Of a DNA stretch of 32,183 nucleotides, positions 24,082-32,045 are shown piece by piece; the stretch's first letter is position 1; each line of letters opens with the position of its first letter. The stretch is from Cupriavidus sp. IDO. Its GTDB lineage: Bacteria; Pseudomonadota; Gammaproteobacteria; Burkholderiales; Burkholderiaceae. Made by a program: the position numbers and the translations under genes. The stretch lies in contig NZ_JWMA01000046.1 of NCBI RefSeq assembly GCF_000812465.1, forward strand, positions 1 to 32,183. The letters are read 5' to 3'. The notes under the pieces are model-generated. The model made no database searches. It was given only the letters and a program-made list of their open reading frames with translations, and was not told the origin of the DNA.

Positions 24082-24143
24082 CATACTGCTGACAGACCTA
24101 CCGAGCAGGCCGGCAAGTGCTACGGGTTCCGGACAATCGTTGG

Positions 24144-24181
24144 TTTGCTCCCCTCTCCCGCAAGCGGGAGAGGGGAGCAAA
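24144..24181. repeat. Dispersed palindromic hairpin repeat, copy D, between convergent genes
   Basis: The longest copy: a 38-nt perfect palindrome with arms TTTGCTCCCCTCTCCCGC plus central AA (outer TTT/AAA pairs included). It lies between the regulator (stop 24043) and the acyl-CoA dehydrogenase (stop 24225), which converge here. Confidence 0.85.
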
Positions 24182-24224
24182 CCAGCAGCGTGCAGACCGT
24201 CAATCACAGTGATGCTGTCCCCGT

Positions 24225-25379
24225 TCAGCGCGCCCCTAGGCTGCGCGAAATAATGACCTTCTGGATGTGGCTGGTGCCCTCGTAGATCTTGGTCACACGG
24301 GCATCGCGGTAGTAGCGCTCGACCGGGAAGTCGGTCAGGTAGCCATAGCCGCCATGGATCTGGATGGCGCCCGAGCACACCTTCTCCGCGATCTCGCTGG
24401 CGAACAGCTTGGCCATCGAGGCTTCCTTGGCACAAGGCACTCCGGCTTGCTGCAGGCGCGCCGCGTGCAGCATGAACTGGTGCGCCACGTCGACCTGCGT
24501 GGCCATGTCGGCCAGGTCGAAGGCGACGCCCTGCAGGTTGATGATCGGGCCGCCATACGCTTCGCGTTCCTTCGCGTACTGCACGGCCGCCTCCAGCGCG
24601 GCGCGTGCCACGCCGCAGGCCACGGCGGCAATGCCGATGCGGCCTTCGGACAGCATGCCCATCACGCGCTTGTAGCCGGCGCCTTCCTCGCCGATCAGGT
24701 CCTCTGCCGGCACGCGGTGGTCATCGAGCTGGATGGCGGCGACGTGGGCCGAGCGCTGGCCGAGCTTTTCCTCGACGCGGGTAACGGTGTAGCCCGGTGC
24801 GCGCGGATCGACGATAAACAGACTCGGGCCCTTCTTCCCTTCCGGGGTTTCGGTGATGGCGGCTATGGCGATGCCAACGCCCGCTTCATTGCCGTTGGAG
24901 ATGAACTGCTTGCTGCCGTTCAGCACGTAGTGGTCACCGTCGCGCCGCGCGGTGGTGCGGAAGGCGCCGGTATCAGAGCCCGCCTGTGGCTCGGTCAGCA
25001 GGCCGGCGACGATGGTTTCGCCAGACGCCATGCCCGGCAGGTACTTGCGCTTCTGCGCTTGCGTGCCAGCATGGGCCACTACGCCCGCCAGGCCGTTGTG
25101 GACGTGCAGGATGGTAGCAAAGCCGGCGTCGGCGGCGGCGAACTCCTCGATGGCGAGGCAGTACTCGGGGAACGTCGCGGCCGAGCCGCCGTATTCCTCG
25201 GGCACGTGCATGCCGAGGAAGCCCAGTTCGGCTACCGCCTTCAGTTCGTTGCGCGGCCAGGCGCTGCTGCGATCGCGTCCGGCCGCCGTCGCGGCAACGA
25301 CTTCCTGCGCCACCTTGCGGGCGGCATCGCGGATCATGGCTTCCTGCTCGCTCAGGAGCACGGTGGAGGTATCGCTCAT
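24225..25379 (-). CDS. Acyl-CoA dehydrogenase (canonical short/medium-chain type)
   Basis: A 384-aa flavoprotein of ordinary acyl-CoA dehydrogenase length. LLTEPQAGSDTGAFRT and NGSKQFISNG form the FAD/acyl-CoA site, IHGGYGYLTDFPVERYYRD is the C-terminal FAD signature, and IYEGTSHIQ supplies the catalytic Glu367 at the position used by short- and medium-chain enzymes. It should therefore be an active alpha,beta-desaturase. The ribosome site is spread out (AGGAAAGAGAG). It follows the MaoC gene by 43 nt and is the last gene of the minus-strand run starting with the aldehyde dehydrogenase. Electron-transfer flavoprotein genes are not in the window. Confidence 0.93.
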   Translation of the reverse strand: MSDTSTVLLSEQEAMIRDAARKVAQEVVAATAAGRDRSSAWPRNELKAVAELGFLGMHVPEEYGGSAATFPEYCLAIEEFAAADAGFATILHVHNGLAGVVAHAGTQAQKRKYLPGMASGETIVAGLLTEPQAGSDTGAFRTTARRDGDHYVLNGSKQFISNGNEAGVGIAIAAITETPEGKKGPSLFIVDPRAPGYTVTRVEEKLGQRSAHVAAIQLDDHRVPAEDLIGEEGAGYKRVMGMLSEGRIGIAAVACGVARAALEAAVQYAKEREAYGGPIINLQGVAFDLADMATQVDVAHQFMLHAARLQQAGVPCAKEASMAKLFASEIAEKVCSGAIQIHGGYGYLTDFPVERYYRDARVTKIYEGTSHIQKVIISRSLGAR

Positions 25380-25422
25380 AGTCTGACTCTCTTTCCTGTT
25401 TGTTTCCTGTCTCTCTGCCGAC

Positions 25423-25878
25423 TCAGGCGAACACGCGCATGATCGTGTCGGCCACGCAAACCGGCTTGGCGGAGCCTTCCATTTCGACAGTCATTTCGTA
25501 GGTGAGCTGCGTACCGTTGTTGTCGAGCGGTCCGAAACTCGCCAGCTTGAACTGGGCACGCAGGCGGCTGTTGACCGGCACCGGCTTCAGGAACCGCACC
25601 TTGTTCAGGCCATAGTTCACGCCCATCTTGACGTTCTGGATGGCAAGCGCCTGCTGGATGAACGTCGGCAACAGGCTCAGCGTCAGGAAGCCATGCGCGA
25701 TCGGCGCGCCGAACGGGCCACTGGCCGCACGCTCCGGGTCGACGTGGATCCACTGATGGTCGCCCGTCGCATCAGCGAAGGTGTTGATGCGCTGCTGGTC
25801 GATGATGGTCCAGTCGCTGGTGCCGACAACCTCTCCCACCAGGGATTGCAGTTGGGCCACGGTTTCGTAGGTCTTCAT
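25423..25878 (-). CDS. MaoC-like (R)-specific enoyl-CoA hydratase
   Basis: A 151-aa single hot-dog-fold protein. The hydratase-2 motif FADATGDHQWIHVDPERA carries Asp40 and His45, equivalent to the catalytic Asp/His of PhaJ, followed by GPFGAPIAHGFLTLSL. Enzymes of this type add water to trans-2-enoyl-CoA to give the (R)-3-hydroxyacyl-CoA. The ribosome site is weak. It lies between two acyl-CoA dehydrogenase genes (53 nt from the upstream one, 43 nt to the downstream one), an arrangement suited to successive desaturation and hydration. Its presence beside several crotonases means both stereochemical routes may be available. Confidence 0.9.
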   Translation of the reverse strand: MKTYETVAQLQSLVGEVVGTSDWTIIDQQRINTFADATGDHQWIHVDPERAASGPFGAPIAHGFLTLSLLPTFIQQALAIQNVKMGVNYGLNKVRFLKPVPVNSRLRAQFKLASFGPLDNNGTQLTYEMTVEMEGSAKPVCVADTIMRVFA

Positions 25879-25931
25879 GCTGTCTCGCTCGTATTGATTG
25901 GATGAATGAACTGGCGGCGTTCCCGGGCGCG

Positions 25932-27089
25932 TCAGCCCGCCTCGGCATGCAGCGCCGCCTGCAGGGCTGCCGCGCAGGTGGCTTCATGGCTGTCGCTGCT
26001 GCCCAGCAGCAGGTCCGCCACCACGGCACGCTTGTAGTAGTGGCCGACCGTGTATTCCTCGGTCATGCCGATGCCGCCGTGCAGCTGGACGCCCTGGCCG
26101 CAAACGAACTTCGCCGCCCGGCCGATCAACATCTTGGCGGTCGACAGCACCTGCCCCTGCGTCGCGGCATCGTCATTGGCCATCGATGCCAGGGCCGCGT
26201 GCAGCATCGAGCGCGCCACTTCCATCTCGGCTGCCATGTCCGCCATGCGGTGCTGCAGCGCCTGGAAGGACCCGATCGGCACGCCGAATTGCTGGCGGGT
26301 CTTCAGGTACTCGGCAGTCAGCTCGATGGTCTTTTCCATGACCCCGATCAGCTCCGCGCAAAGCGCGACGGTGCCGCTCGCCAGCCCGGCGCGCAGGGCG
26401 GCAAGGCCATTTCCCTCCTCGCCCCGTTCGCCCAGCACGGCTTGCGCCGCCACCCGCACGCCATCGAAGGCCAGTTCCTCGACCCAGCTGCCGTCGTGCA
26501 GCGGCAAGGCGCGGCGATGCAGGCCCGGCGCATCGCCCTCGACCAGCAACAGCGTGATGCCTCGCGTGCCCGGCACGACGGCGGAAACGATGAACGTGTG
26601 CGCGCCGACCGCGCCCAGCACAAGCGACTTGGTGCCATGCAGCACATAGTGGTCGCCATCGCGCTCCGCGCGCAGGCACACCGGCTCCGGCAGCCCGCGC
26701 GACGCCGGCTCGCTGTAGGCCAGCGCCATGCGCAGCGAGCCGACGGCGAGCAGCGGCAGCAGGCGTTCCTTCTGCGCCTCGGTGCCGCCGGCCACGAGGG
26801 TCTGGGCCGCCAGGACAGCGCAGCCGAGGTAGGGCTCGACCACCAGTCCACGCCCCATCTCCTGGGCGATGATGGCGGTCTCCAGCAGCGTACCGCCGAG
26901 GCCGCCATAAGCCTCCGGCAGCGCGGCCATCAGCCAGCCGTTCTCCGCGAACAGGCTCCAGTTGGCGGCGCTGCGGTTCCGGCCGGCCTTCAGCAAGGCA
27001 GTGCGCGCTTCGAAGGTGTACGCCCTGTCGATGAAGCGGCGCACGCTGTCCTGCAGCAGTTGTTGTTCCGAAGTCAGATCGAAGTCCAT
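25932..27089 (-). CDS. Acyl-CoA dehydrogenase-like protein without the usual C-terminal Glu
   Basis: A 385-aa acyl-CoA dehydrogenase relative starting at MDFDLTSEQQLLQDSV, with AAAGGA 6 nt upstream; a 41-codon extension of the frame is not credible. The substrate-site region is degenerate (AYSEPASRGLPEP where GxTEPxAGSD is usual), while LHGGIGMTEEYTVGHYYKR retains the C-terminal FAD signature. The catalytic YEGT is replaced by LLLGSSDSHEAT. The pattern resembles the small subunit of pimeloyl-CoA dehydrogenase and partner chains of mycobacterial FadE heteromers. It may be a non-catalytic or alternative-base partner, perhaps of the dehydrogenase at 24225 (inference). Confidence 0.88.
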   Translation of the reverse strand: MDFDLTSEQQLLQDSVRRFIDRAYTFEARTALLKAGRNRSAANWSLFAENGWLMAALPEAYGGLGGTLLETAIIAQEMGRGLVVEPYLGCAVLAAQTLVAGGTEAQKERLLPLLAVGSLRMALAYSEPASRGLPEPVCLRAERDGDHYVLHGTKSLVLGAVGAHTFIVSAVVPGTRGITLLLVEGDAPGLHRRALPLHDGSWVEELAFDGVRVAAQAVLGERGEEGNGLAALRAGLASGTVALCAELIGVMEKTIELTAEYLKTRQQFGVPIGSFQALQHRMADMAAEMEVARSMLHAALASMANDDAATQGQVLSTAKMLIGRAAKFVCGQGVQLHGGIGMTEEYTVGHYYKRAVVADLLLGSSDSHEATCAAALQAALHAEAG

Positions 27090-27293
27090 GCTATGTCCTT
27101 TGCGGCGGTCGCAGCGCCGTGGTCGCTGTCCTGCCGATCTCAAATATCGCTGCACCGTCGCTCGCGTCGGGTTCCTCCGGAGGCCCCGGCGCTTTGTGAC
27201 CTGCGAAGCCATCTTAGTCAGGCCGGATCGCTTTCATCCCCTCCCCTTATTGCAGGGGCGGCGCATCCGCTGTGCCCCCGGGACGAGTGGCGG

Positions 27294-28607
27294 CTAGCCG
27301 GCCAGCACATGGCGGCGACGGCGCAGCCGCAAGCGCCCCAGCGTGTCCACCTCGCCTTGGTCCCTAGTCTTGAAGAAGCCATCCGGCGTCAGGCTGTCGG
27401 CGGTCTTCTCGCCGGCCTTGTAGTAGCCCATCATCTGGCCGGGGCTCTTGACCAGGACCTCTCCGTTGCCGGCGATACGGCATTCCACCCCCGGATTGCA
27501 CCGCCCGACATAGCCTTCGCGCCCCTGCCCCGGAAGGCTGAGGTGGGAATAGCCGAAGTTCTCCGGCAGGCCGTGGCCGACGATCAGTTCCAGTCCGGCG
27601 GTGCGGTACCACGTCCGTACCTCGCGTGGCACCGGCCCGCCCGCCGCGAAGGCGACCCGGGCCTGGTCCAGCCCGATGCGGCGGCGTTGCAGCCACCGCA
27701 GCCCGCGCGAGACCCCGGGCACGGCGAGCAGCCAGCGATGCAGGCGCAGCGACACAAACGGGCAGAACGGCAGGTCGCACAGCGCCCAAGCACGCGGTAT
27801 GGCATGGAATAGGGTTGGCCGGGCGCGGCGCAGGTCCTGCAGGATGGTGTCGGGCCGCTCGTAGAAGAACACGCGGTAGCCCATACATAGCGACGCGCAT
27901 TCCACGACCAGCCTGCCGGCGCACTCCGCCAGCGGCAGGTAGGCCAGCAGGCGGTCGGCCGATGTGCGCCGATGCTGCGCGGGGAGCAGGTCATTGAGGG
28001 CGCGCGGCACCTCGCACAGGGTGCGGAATCGGTGCATCACCCCTTTCAGGCGGCCGGTGCTGCCCGGCACGTAGAGAATCGTGGCCAGTGCGGCAGGGTC
28101 CGGCAGCGTGACAGTCCGCAGCCGCGGCGCGGCCGCGACGATCGATTGCCACGCCTCGCCCCGCCCGGGCTCGGCCTGGGGCAGGCGGATGACCGGCATG
28201 TCGTCCGGCACCGCGGCTTCGGTGTCGCGCCACCGTGCTGCGTTCTCGAACGACCGGCCGACAAACACTAGGCGCGCTTCGCTGTGACCCAGCGCATAGG
28301 CCACACCGCGCCTGTCCGCCTCCGGTGACACCGTCACGCTGACATGGCCGGCCATCCAGATCGCCAGGTCGGCGATGATCCAGTGCGCGCTGTTCTGCCC
28401 GAGGATGGCAATCGCCGACTTCGGCGGCAGGCCCAGCGCCAGCAGATGCGACGCCATGCGCCGGGCCTCGTCTGCCACCTCGCACCAGCGATAGTCCAGC
28501 ACCGTGCCGTCCGGCTGGGGCTGCGTGAGGTACACCGCGAACGGCGACTCCCGCTCCCAGTGCAGCAGGCAATGCACGGGCGTTGGCTGGGACTTCGGAT
28601 CTGGCAT
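27294..28607 (-). CDS. AMP-binding (long-chain acyl-CoA synthetase-like) protein lacking the C-terminal domain
   Basis: A 437-aa protein resembling the N-terminal part of long-chain acyl-CoA synthetases, which usually run to about 550-650 aa. The P-loop is altered to YVPGSTGRLKGVM; AYLPLAECAGRL matches the SYLPLAH-type motif; GLPENFGYSH replaces the usual YGMTE. The chain ends just after FKTRDQGEVDTLGRLRLRRR, where active enzymes read TGDxGxxDxxGxxxxxGRxKD. The mobile C-terminal domain with the adenylation lysine is therefore missing, and the next 200 nt contain no remnant in this frame. It may be inactive, a decaying gene or a repurposed adenylate-binding protein. It starts 12 nt after the aldehyde dehydrogenase stop. 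Confidence 0.8.
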   Translation of the reverse strand: MPDPKSQPTPVHCLLHWERESPFAVYLTQPQPDGTVLDYRWCEVADEARRMASHLLALGLPPKSAIAILGQNSAHWIIADLAIWMAGHVSVTVSPEADRRGVAYALGHSEARLVFVGRSFENAARWRDTEAAVPDDMPVIRLPQAEPGRGEAWQSIVAAAPRLRTVTLPDPAALATILYVPGSTGRLKGVMHRFRTLCEVPRALNDLLPAQHRRTSADRLLAYLPLAECAGRLVVECASLCMGYRVFFYERPDTILQDLRRARPTLFHAIPRAWALCDLPFCPFVSLRLHRWLLAVPGVSRGLRWLQRRRIGLDQARVAFAAGGPVPREVRTWYRTAGLELIVGHGLPENFGYSHLSLPGQGREGYVGRCNPGVECRIAGNGEVLVKSPGQMMGYYKAGEKTADSLTPDGFFKTRDQGEVDTLGRLRLRRRRHVLAG

Positions 28608-28619
28608 GACTGCGCGGCC

Positions 28620-30098
28620 TTACAAGCCGCCCAGGCAGAGGTACTTCATCTCCAGGTACTCGTCGATGCCGTAGCGGGACCCCTCGCGGCCGAGACCCGA
28701 TTGCTTGACGCCGCCGAACGGTGCCACCTCATTGGAGATCAGGCCCGTATTGATACCGACCATGCCGTACTCCAGCGCTTCGGCCACCCGCCACACCCGG
28801 CTGATATCACGGCTGTAGAAATACGAGGCAAGTCCCGACTCCGTGTTGTTGGCCATCGCCACAACCTCGGCCTCGTCGCGGAAACGGAATACGGCCGCCA
28901 CCGGCCCGAACGTCTCCTCGGAGGCAATCAGCATGTCGTGCGTGGCGCCGGCGAGCACGGCCGGCCTGACAAAGCGCGCCGAACCGAGCCCCGCCACCAC
29001 GTCGCCACCAGTCACCAGCGTCGCGCCATTCGCCAGCGCATCATCGATGTGCTCGCGCACCTTGGCCACGGCAGCATCGTCGATCAGCGGGCCCTGCGCC
29101 ACGCCCGGCTCGAAGCCGTCGCCCACCTGCAGCTCGGCGGCCTTGCGCGCCAGGCCGTCGACGAAGATGTCGTAGACCTTGTCATGCACATAGAAGCGGT
29201 TGGTGCAGACGCAGGTCTGGCCTGCATTGCGGTACTTGGAGGCGATGGCCCCGTCCACCGCTGCGTCGATATCCGCGTCGTCGAACACAATGAACGGCGC
29301 GTGGCCGCCAAGCTCCAGCGCCAGCTTCTTGATGGTGCTTGCGCTCTGCTGCATCAGGATGCTGCCCACGGGCGTGGACCCCGTGAACGAGAGATGCCGG
29401 ACCACGGGCGATTCGCACAGAACCTTGCCGATCGCCGACGACGCCGTCCCGGTCGGCACCACATTGATCACGCCCGCCGGGATGCCGGCCCGGTGCGCCA
29501 GTTCCGCCAGCGCCAGCGCGCAAAGCGGCGTCTGGCCGGCCGGCTTGATGACGATGGTGCAGCCCGCGGCCAGCGCGGGCGCGGCCTTGCGCGTAATCAT
29601 GGCGATCGGGAAATTCCACGGCGTGATCGCGGCGCAGACGCCAATGGGCTGTTTGAGCATCATCAGCCGCTTGTCGGACGACGGCGAGGCCAGCACATCG
29701 CCGTCCACGCGCCTGGCTTCCTCCGCAAACCATTCGACGAACGATGCCCCGTAGCCCACTTCGCCCAGGGCCTCGGGCGTCGGCTTGCCCTGCTCGGCGG
29801 TCATGATGGCGGCCAGGTCCTGTGCGTGCGCCGTCATCAGGTCGAACCAGCGGCGCAGGCATGCCGCGCGTTCCTTGCCGGTGCGCGCGCGCCACGCCGG
29901 CAGGGCGGCCTCAGCGGCGGCAATGGCGTCCATGGCCTCGCTGGCGCCAAGGTTTGCTACGTTGACGATGGTGTGGTCCGTGGCCGGGTTCCGGACGGCG
30001 AAGGTACTGCCATCGCTGGCGGCTACCCAGCTGCCATTGATGTAGGCCCGGTCGCGGATGAGCAGGCCGTCCTTGATGCGCGAATGGAGAGAAGACAT
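28620..30098 (-). CDS. Aldehyde dehydrogenase, succinate-semialdehyde dehydrogenase-like
   Basis: A 492-aa NAD(P)-dependent aldehyde dehydrogenase. TPWNFPIAMITRK (159-171) and KPAGQTPLCALAL bind the cofactor, LELGGHAPF holds Glu262, and NAGQTCVCTNRF holds the nucleophile Cys296 with an adjacent Cys298, as in GabD-type enzymes. SEETFGPVAAVFRF and GGVKQSGLGREGS are standard. The start at MSSLHSRIKD is chosen by comparison with GabD length; the ribosome site is weak (GGAAATC). It is first in the minus-strand run and divergent from the ligase at 30338. In context it may oxidise an aldehyde to the acid that the ligases activate; the exact aldehyde is unknown. Confidence 0.92.
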   Translation of the reverse strand: MSSLHSRIKDGLLIRDRAYINGSWVAASDGSTFAVRNPATDHTIVNVANLGASEAMDAIAAAEAALPAWRARTGKERAACLRRWFDLMTAHAQDLAAIMTAEQGKPTPEALGEVGYGASFVEWFAEEARRVDGDVLASPSSDKRLMMLKQPIGVCAAITPWNFPIAMITRKAAPALAAGCTIVIKPAGQTPLCALALAELAHRAGIPAGVINVVPTGTASSAIGKVLCESPVVRHLSFTGSTPVGSILMQQSASTIKKLALELGGHAPFIVFDDADIDAAVDGAIASKYRNAGQTCVCTNRFYVHDKVYDIFVDGLARKAAELQVGDGFEPGVAQGPLIDDAAVAKVREHIDDALANGATLVTGGDVVAGLGSARFVRPAVLAGATHDMLIASEETFGPVAAVFRFRDEAEVVAMANNTESGLASYFYSRDISRVWRVAEALEYGMVGINTGLISNEVAPFGGVKQSGLGREGSRYGIDEYLEMKYLCLGGL

Positions 30099-30248
30099 GA
30101 TTTCCGGAAGGCGGCGGGAGCGCCGCATGGCATTCGGTGATGGCTCAATGATCCGAGACTAGCCGCAGCGGCGGGGGCGGCGCCCCTCTCGCATGGAGAG
30201 GGATCGCCCCGCCGGCCTCAACCGCTGCGCGGCCGGCCGGCGTCCTTC

Positions 30249-30269
30249 CCCCTCCCCTCAGGGGAGGGG
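30249..30269. repeat. GC-rich hairpin in the divergent intergenic region
   Basis: CCCCTCCCC and GGGGAGGGG are perfect arms around TCA, between the divergent aldehyde dehydrogenase and acyl-CoA ligase genes. It resembles the dispersed repeat in composition but not in exact sequence. Confidence 0.5.
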
Positions 30270-30337
30270 ATCGGCGAAAAGCCCCACTCCTACACTGCTC
30301 CGGCAAGACACCCAGAAAAAATGCCACGGAGACAGCA

Positions 30338-31915
30338 ATGAAAATGGACTTCGCCCGCGTCATGGGGCAGGTTGCCGTGCAGTTCGCCGCTCAGGAAGCG
30401 CTGGTCAATATCGAGCGCGGCCAGCGCTACACATTCGGCGAGCTGCACCGGCTGACCAACCGCATCGTCAACATGATGCATACCCGTCTTGGCCTGCGCC
30501 GCGGCGATGTCGCCCTCTGCATCCTGGAAAACGACAACCTCTCGCTCCTGCACGCCTGGACGGCCTTTAAGGGCGAGGCCGCCGTCGCGCACACCAATAT
30601 CCGCGACGCGTTTGACGAACACCGCTGGCAGGTCGAGTTCATCCGCCCCAAGGTCGTCTTTCTCGAGACTTCCCTGCTGGATCGCTACGCCGGCATGCTG
30701 CGCGAGCGCGGCGTGAGCGTGGTGTGCATGGACCCGCCGCCGTCGCCGCGTGAGGGTGTGTACGACTTCTGGGAGCTGCTCGAAGGCGTTTCGGACGCCG
30801 ATCCGGGCGTACAGTCCGACACGCAATCCGACATCCTGATCTACCGCTTCACCGGCGGCACGACCGGCCGCAGCAAATGCGCGCAGTACACCATCGACAA
30901 CTGGCTCGCGGCGCGCGACACCATGTACGCCGACCCCGAGCAGAGCGTGGCGCTCAACCAGCGCACGCGCTACCTGCACATCGCCCCGGTCAGCCACGGC
31001 TCCGGCCTGTCCTTCCTGCCGACCCTGTTTCGCGGCGGCTGCACGCTGACGCAGAACGTCGCCGACCTCAAGGCCTGGTGCCGCAATGTCGAAACGGAAA
31101 AGGTGACCACCACGCTGATGGTGCCCACCCTGGTGAACGTCCTGCTGGAACTGCCCGAAGCGACGCAGCACGACCTGAGCAGTCTTCGCACGCTCTACTA
31201 CGGTGCCGCGCCCATGAGTCCCGCCAAGCTGGGGCAGGCGCAACAGCGCTTCGGCAACATCTTCTTCCAGCTCTACGGCGCCACCGAATGCGCGCAGGCA
31301 GTCTGCACGCTGACGCAGTCCGATCACCTGACCGCCGTCGAGACCGGCCGGCTTGCTTCCGCCGGCCGCCCGACCATCGGCATCGAGATGTGCATCGTGG
31401 ACGAAGCAGGCAACGACGTCCCGCCCGGCGCCACGGGCGAAATCTGGTTGCGCGGCCGCGGCACCATCAGCGGCTACCACGGCAACCCGGAAGGCACGGC
31501 ATCGGAGTTCACCGACGGCTTCTGGAAGTCGGGTGACCTGGGCTACGTCGATGAGGCCGGCTATGTCTTCATCGTCGACCGCAAGAAGGACATGATCATC
31601 AGCGGTGGCTTCAATGTGTACGCCGTCGAGGTGGAGGCATCGCTCAATGCCCATCCCGCCGTTTCCATGTCAGCCGTCGTCGGCGTTCCGCACGACAAAT
31701 GGGGCGAGGCGGTGCACGCCGAAGTCGTGCTGAAGCCCGGCACTACGGTCGACGCCGAGGCACTGATCGAGCACGTCAAGGACCGGCTCGGCCGCTTCAA
31801 GGCACCCAAGACGGTAACCATGGTGGAAGCGCTGCCGCTCAGCGCGGTCGGCAAGGTTTTGCGCCGGCGCGTGCGCGAGAAGTACTGGACGGATCAGCCC
31901 AGGCGAGTCTCCTGA
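30338..31915 (+). CDS. AMP-dependent acyl-CoA synthetase (ANL superfamily), paralogue 2
   Basis: A 525-aa ANL acyl-CoA ligase closely similar along its whole length to the protein at 17275-18843. GGAG lies 6 nt upstream of the start. It has the same unusual P-loop ending in Cys (TGGTTGRSKC, 172-181), QLYGATE, GDLGYVDEAGYVFIVDRKKD and GKVLRR with Lys506, so it should be active. It is a single-gene unit, divergent from the aldehyde dehydrogenase run across 239 nt, and ends at a strong terminator at 32017. The two ligases bracket the regulator and the second dehydrogenase cluster and may activate related acids. Confidence 0.92.
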   Translation: MKMDFARVMGQVAVQFAAQEALVNIERGQRYTFGELHRLTNRIVNMMHTRLGLRRGDVALCILENDNLSLLHAWTAFKGEAAVAHTNIRDAFDEHRWQVEFIRPKVVFLETSLLDRYAGMLRERGVSVVCMDPPPSPREGVYDFWELLEGVSDADPGVQSDTQSDILIYRFTGGTTGRSKCAQYTIDNWLAARDTMYADPEQSVALNQRTRYLHIAPVSHGSGLSFLPTLFRGGCTLTQNVADLKAWCRNVETEKVTTTLMVPTLVNVLLELPEATQHDLSSLRTLYYGAAPMSPAKLGQAQQRFGNIFFQLYGATECAQAVCTLTQSDHLTAVETGRLASAGRPTIGIEMCIVDEAGNDVPPGATGEIWLRGRGTISGYHGNPEGTASEFTDGFWKSGDLGYVDEAGYVFIVDRKKDMIISGGFNVYAVEVEASLNAHPAVSMSAVVGVPHDKWGEAVHAEVVLKPGTTVDAEALIEHVKDRLGRFKAPKTVTMVEALPLSAVGKVLRRRVREKYWTDQPRRVS

Positions 31916-32016
31916 CAAGTCGTTGGCATCCGGCCACACAGGCTTCGGGGGGAGCCAGGCGCCGGCCAGCCAACCAGCCATCACTGTCTTCGCGTTTGAT
32001 CTCCGCGTGGCTTGGC

Positions 32017-32045
32017 ACTCCGGCTTCATGCCGGAGTTTTTTTTT
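32017..32045 (+). terminator. Intrinsic terminator after the plus-strand acyl-CoA ligase
   Basis: ACTCCGGC (32017-32024) pairs with GCCGGAGT (32030-32037) around a TTCAT loop, followed by a run of nine T (32037-32045). A textbook rho-independent terminator about 100 nt after the ligase stop. I see no gene between it and the window end. Confidence 0.9.

Noticed and set aside
28344..30140. 598-aa plus-strand open frame opposite the aldehyde dehydrogenase and AMP-binding genes
   Set aside because: Antisense shadow without motifs; aldehyde dehydrogenase signatures are clear on the minus strand.
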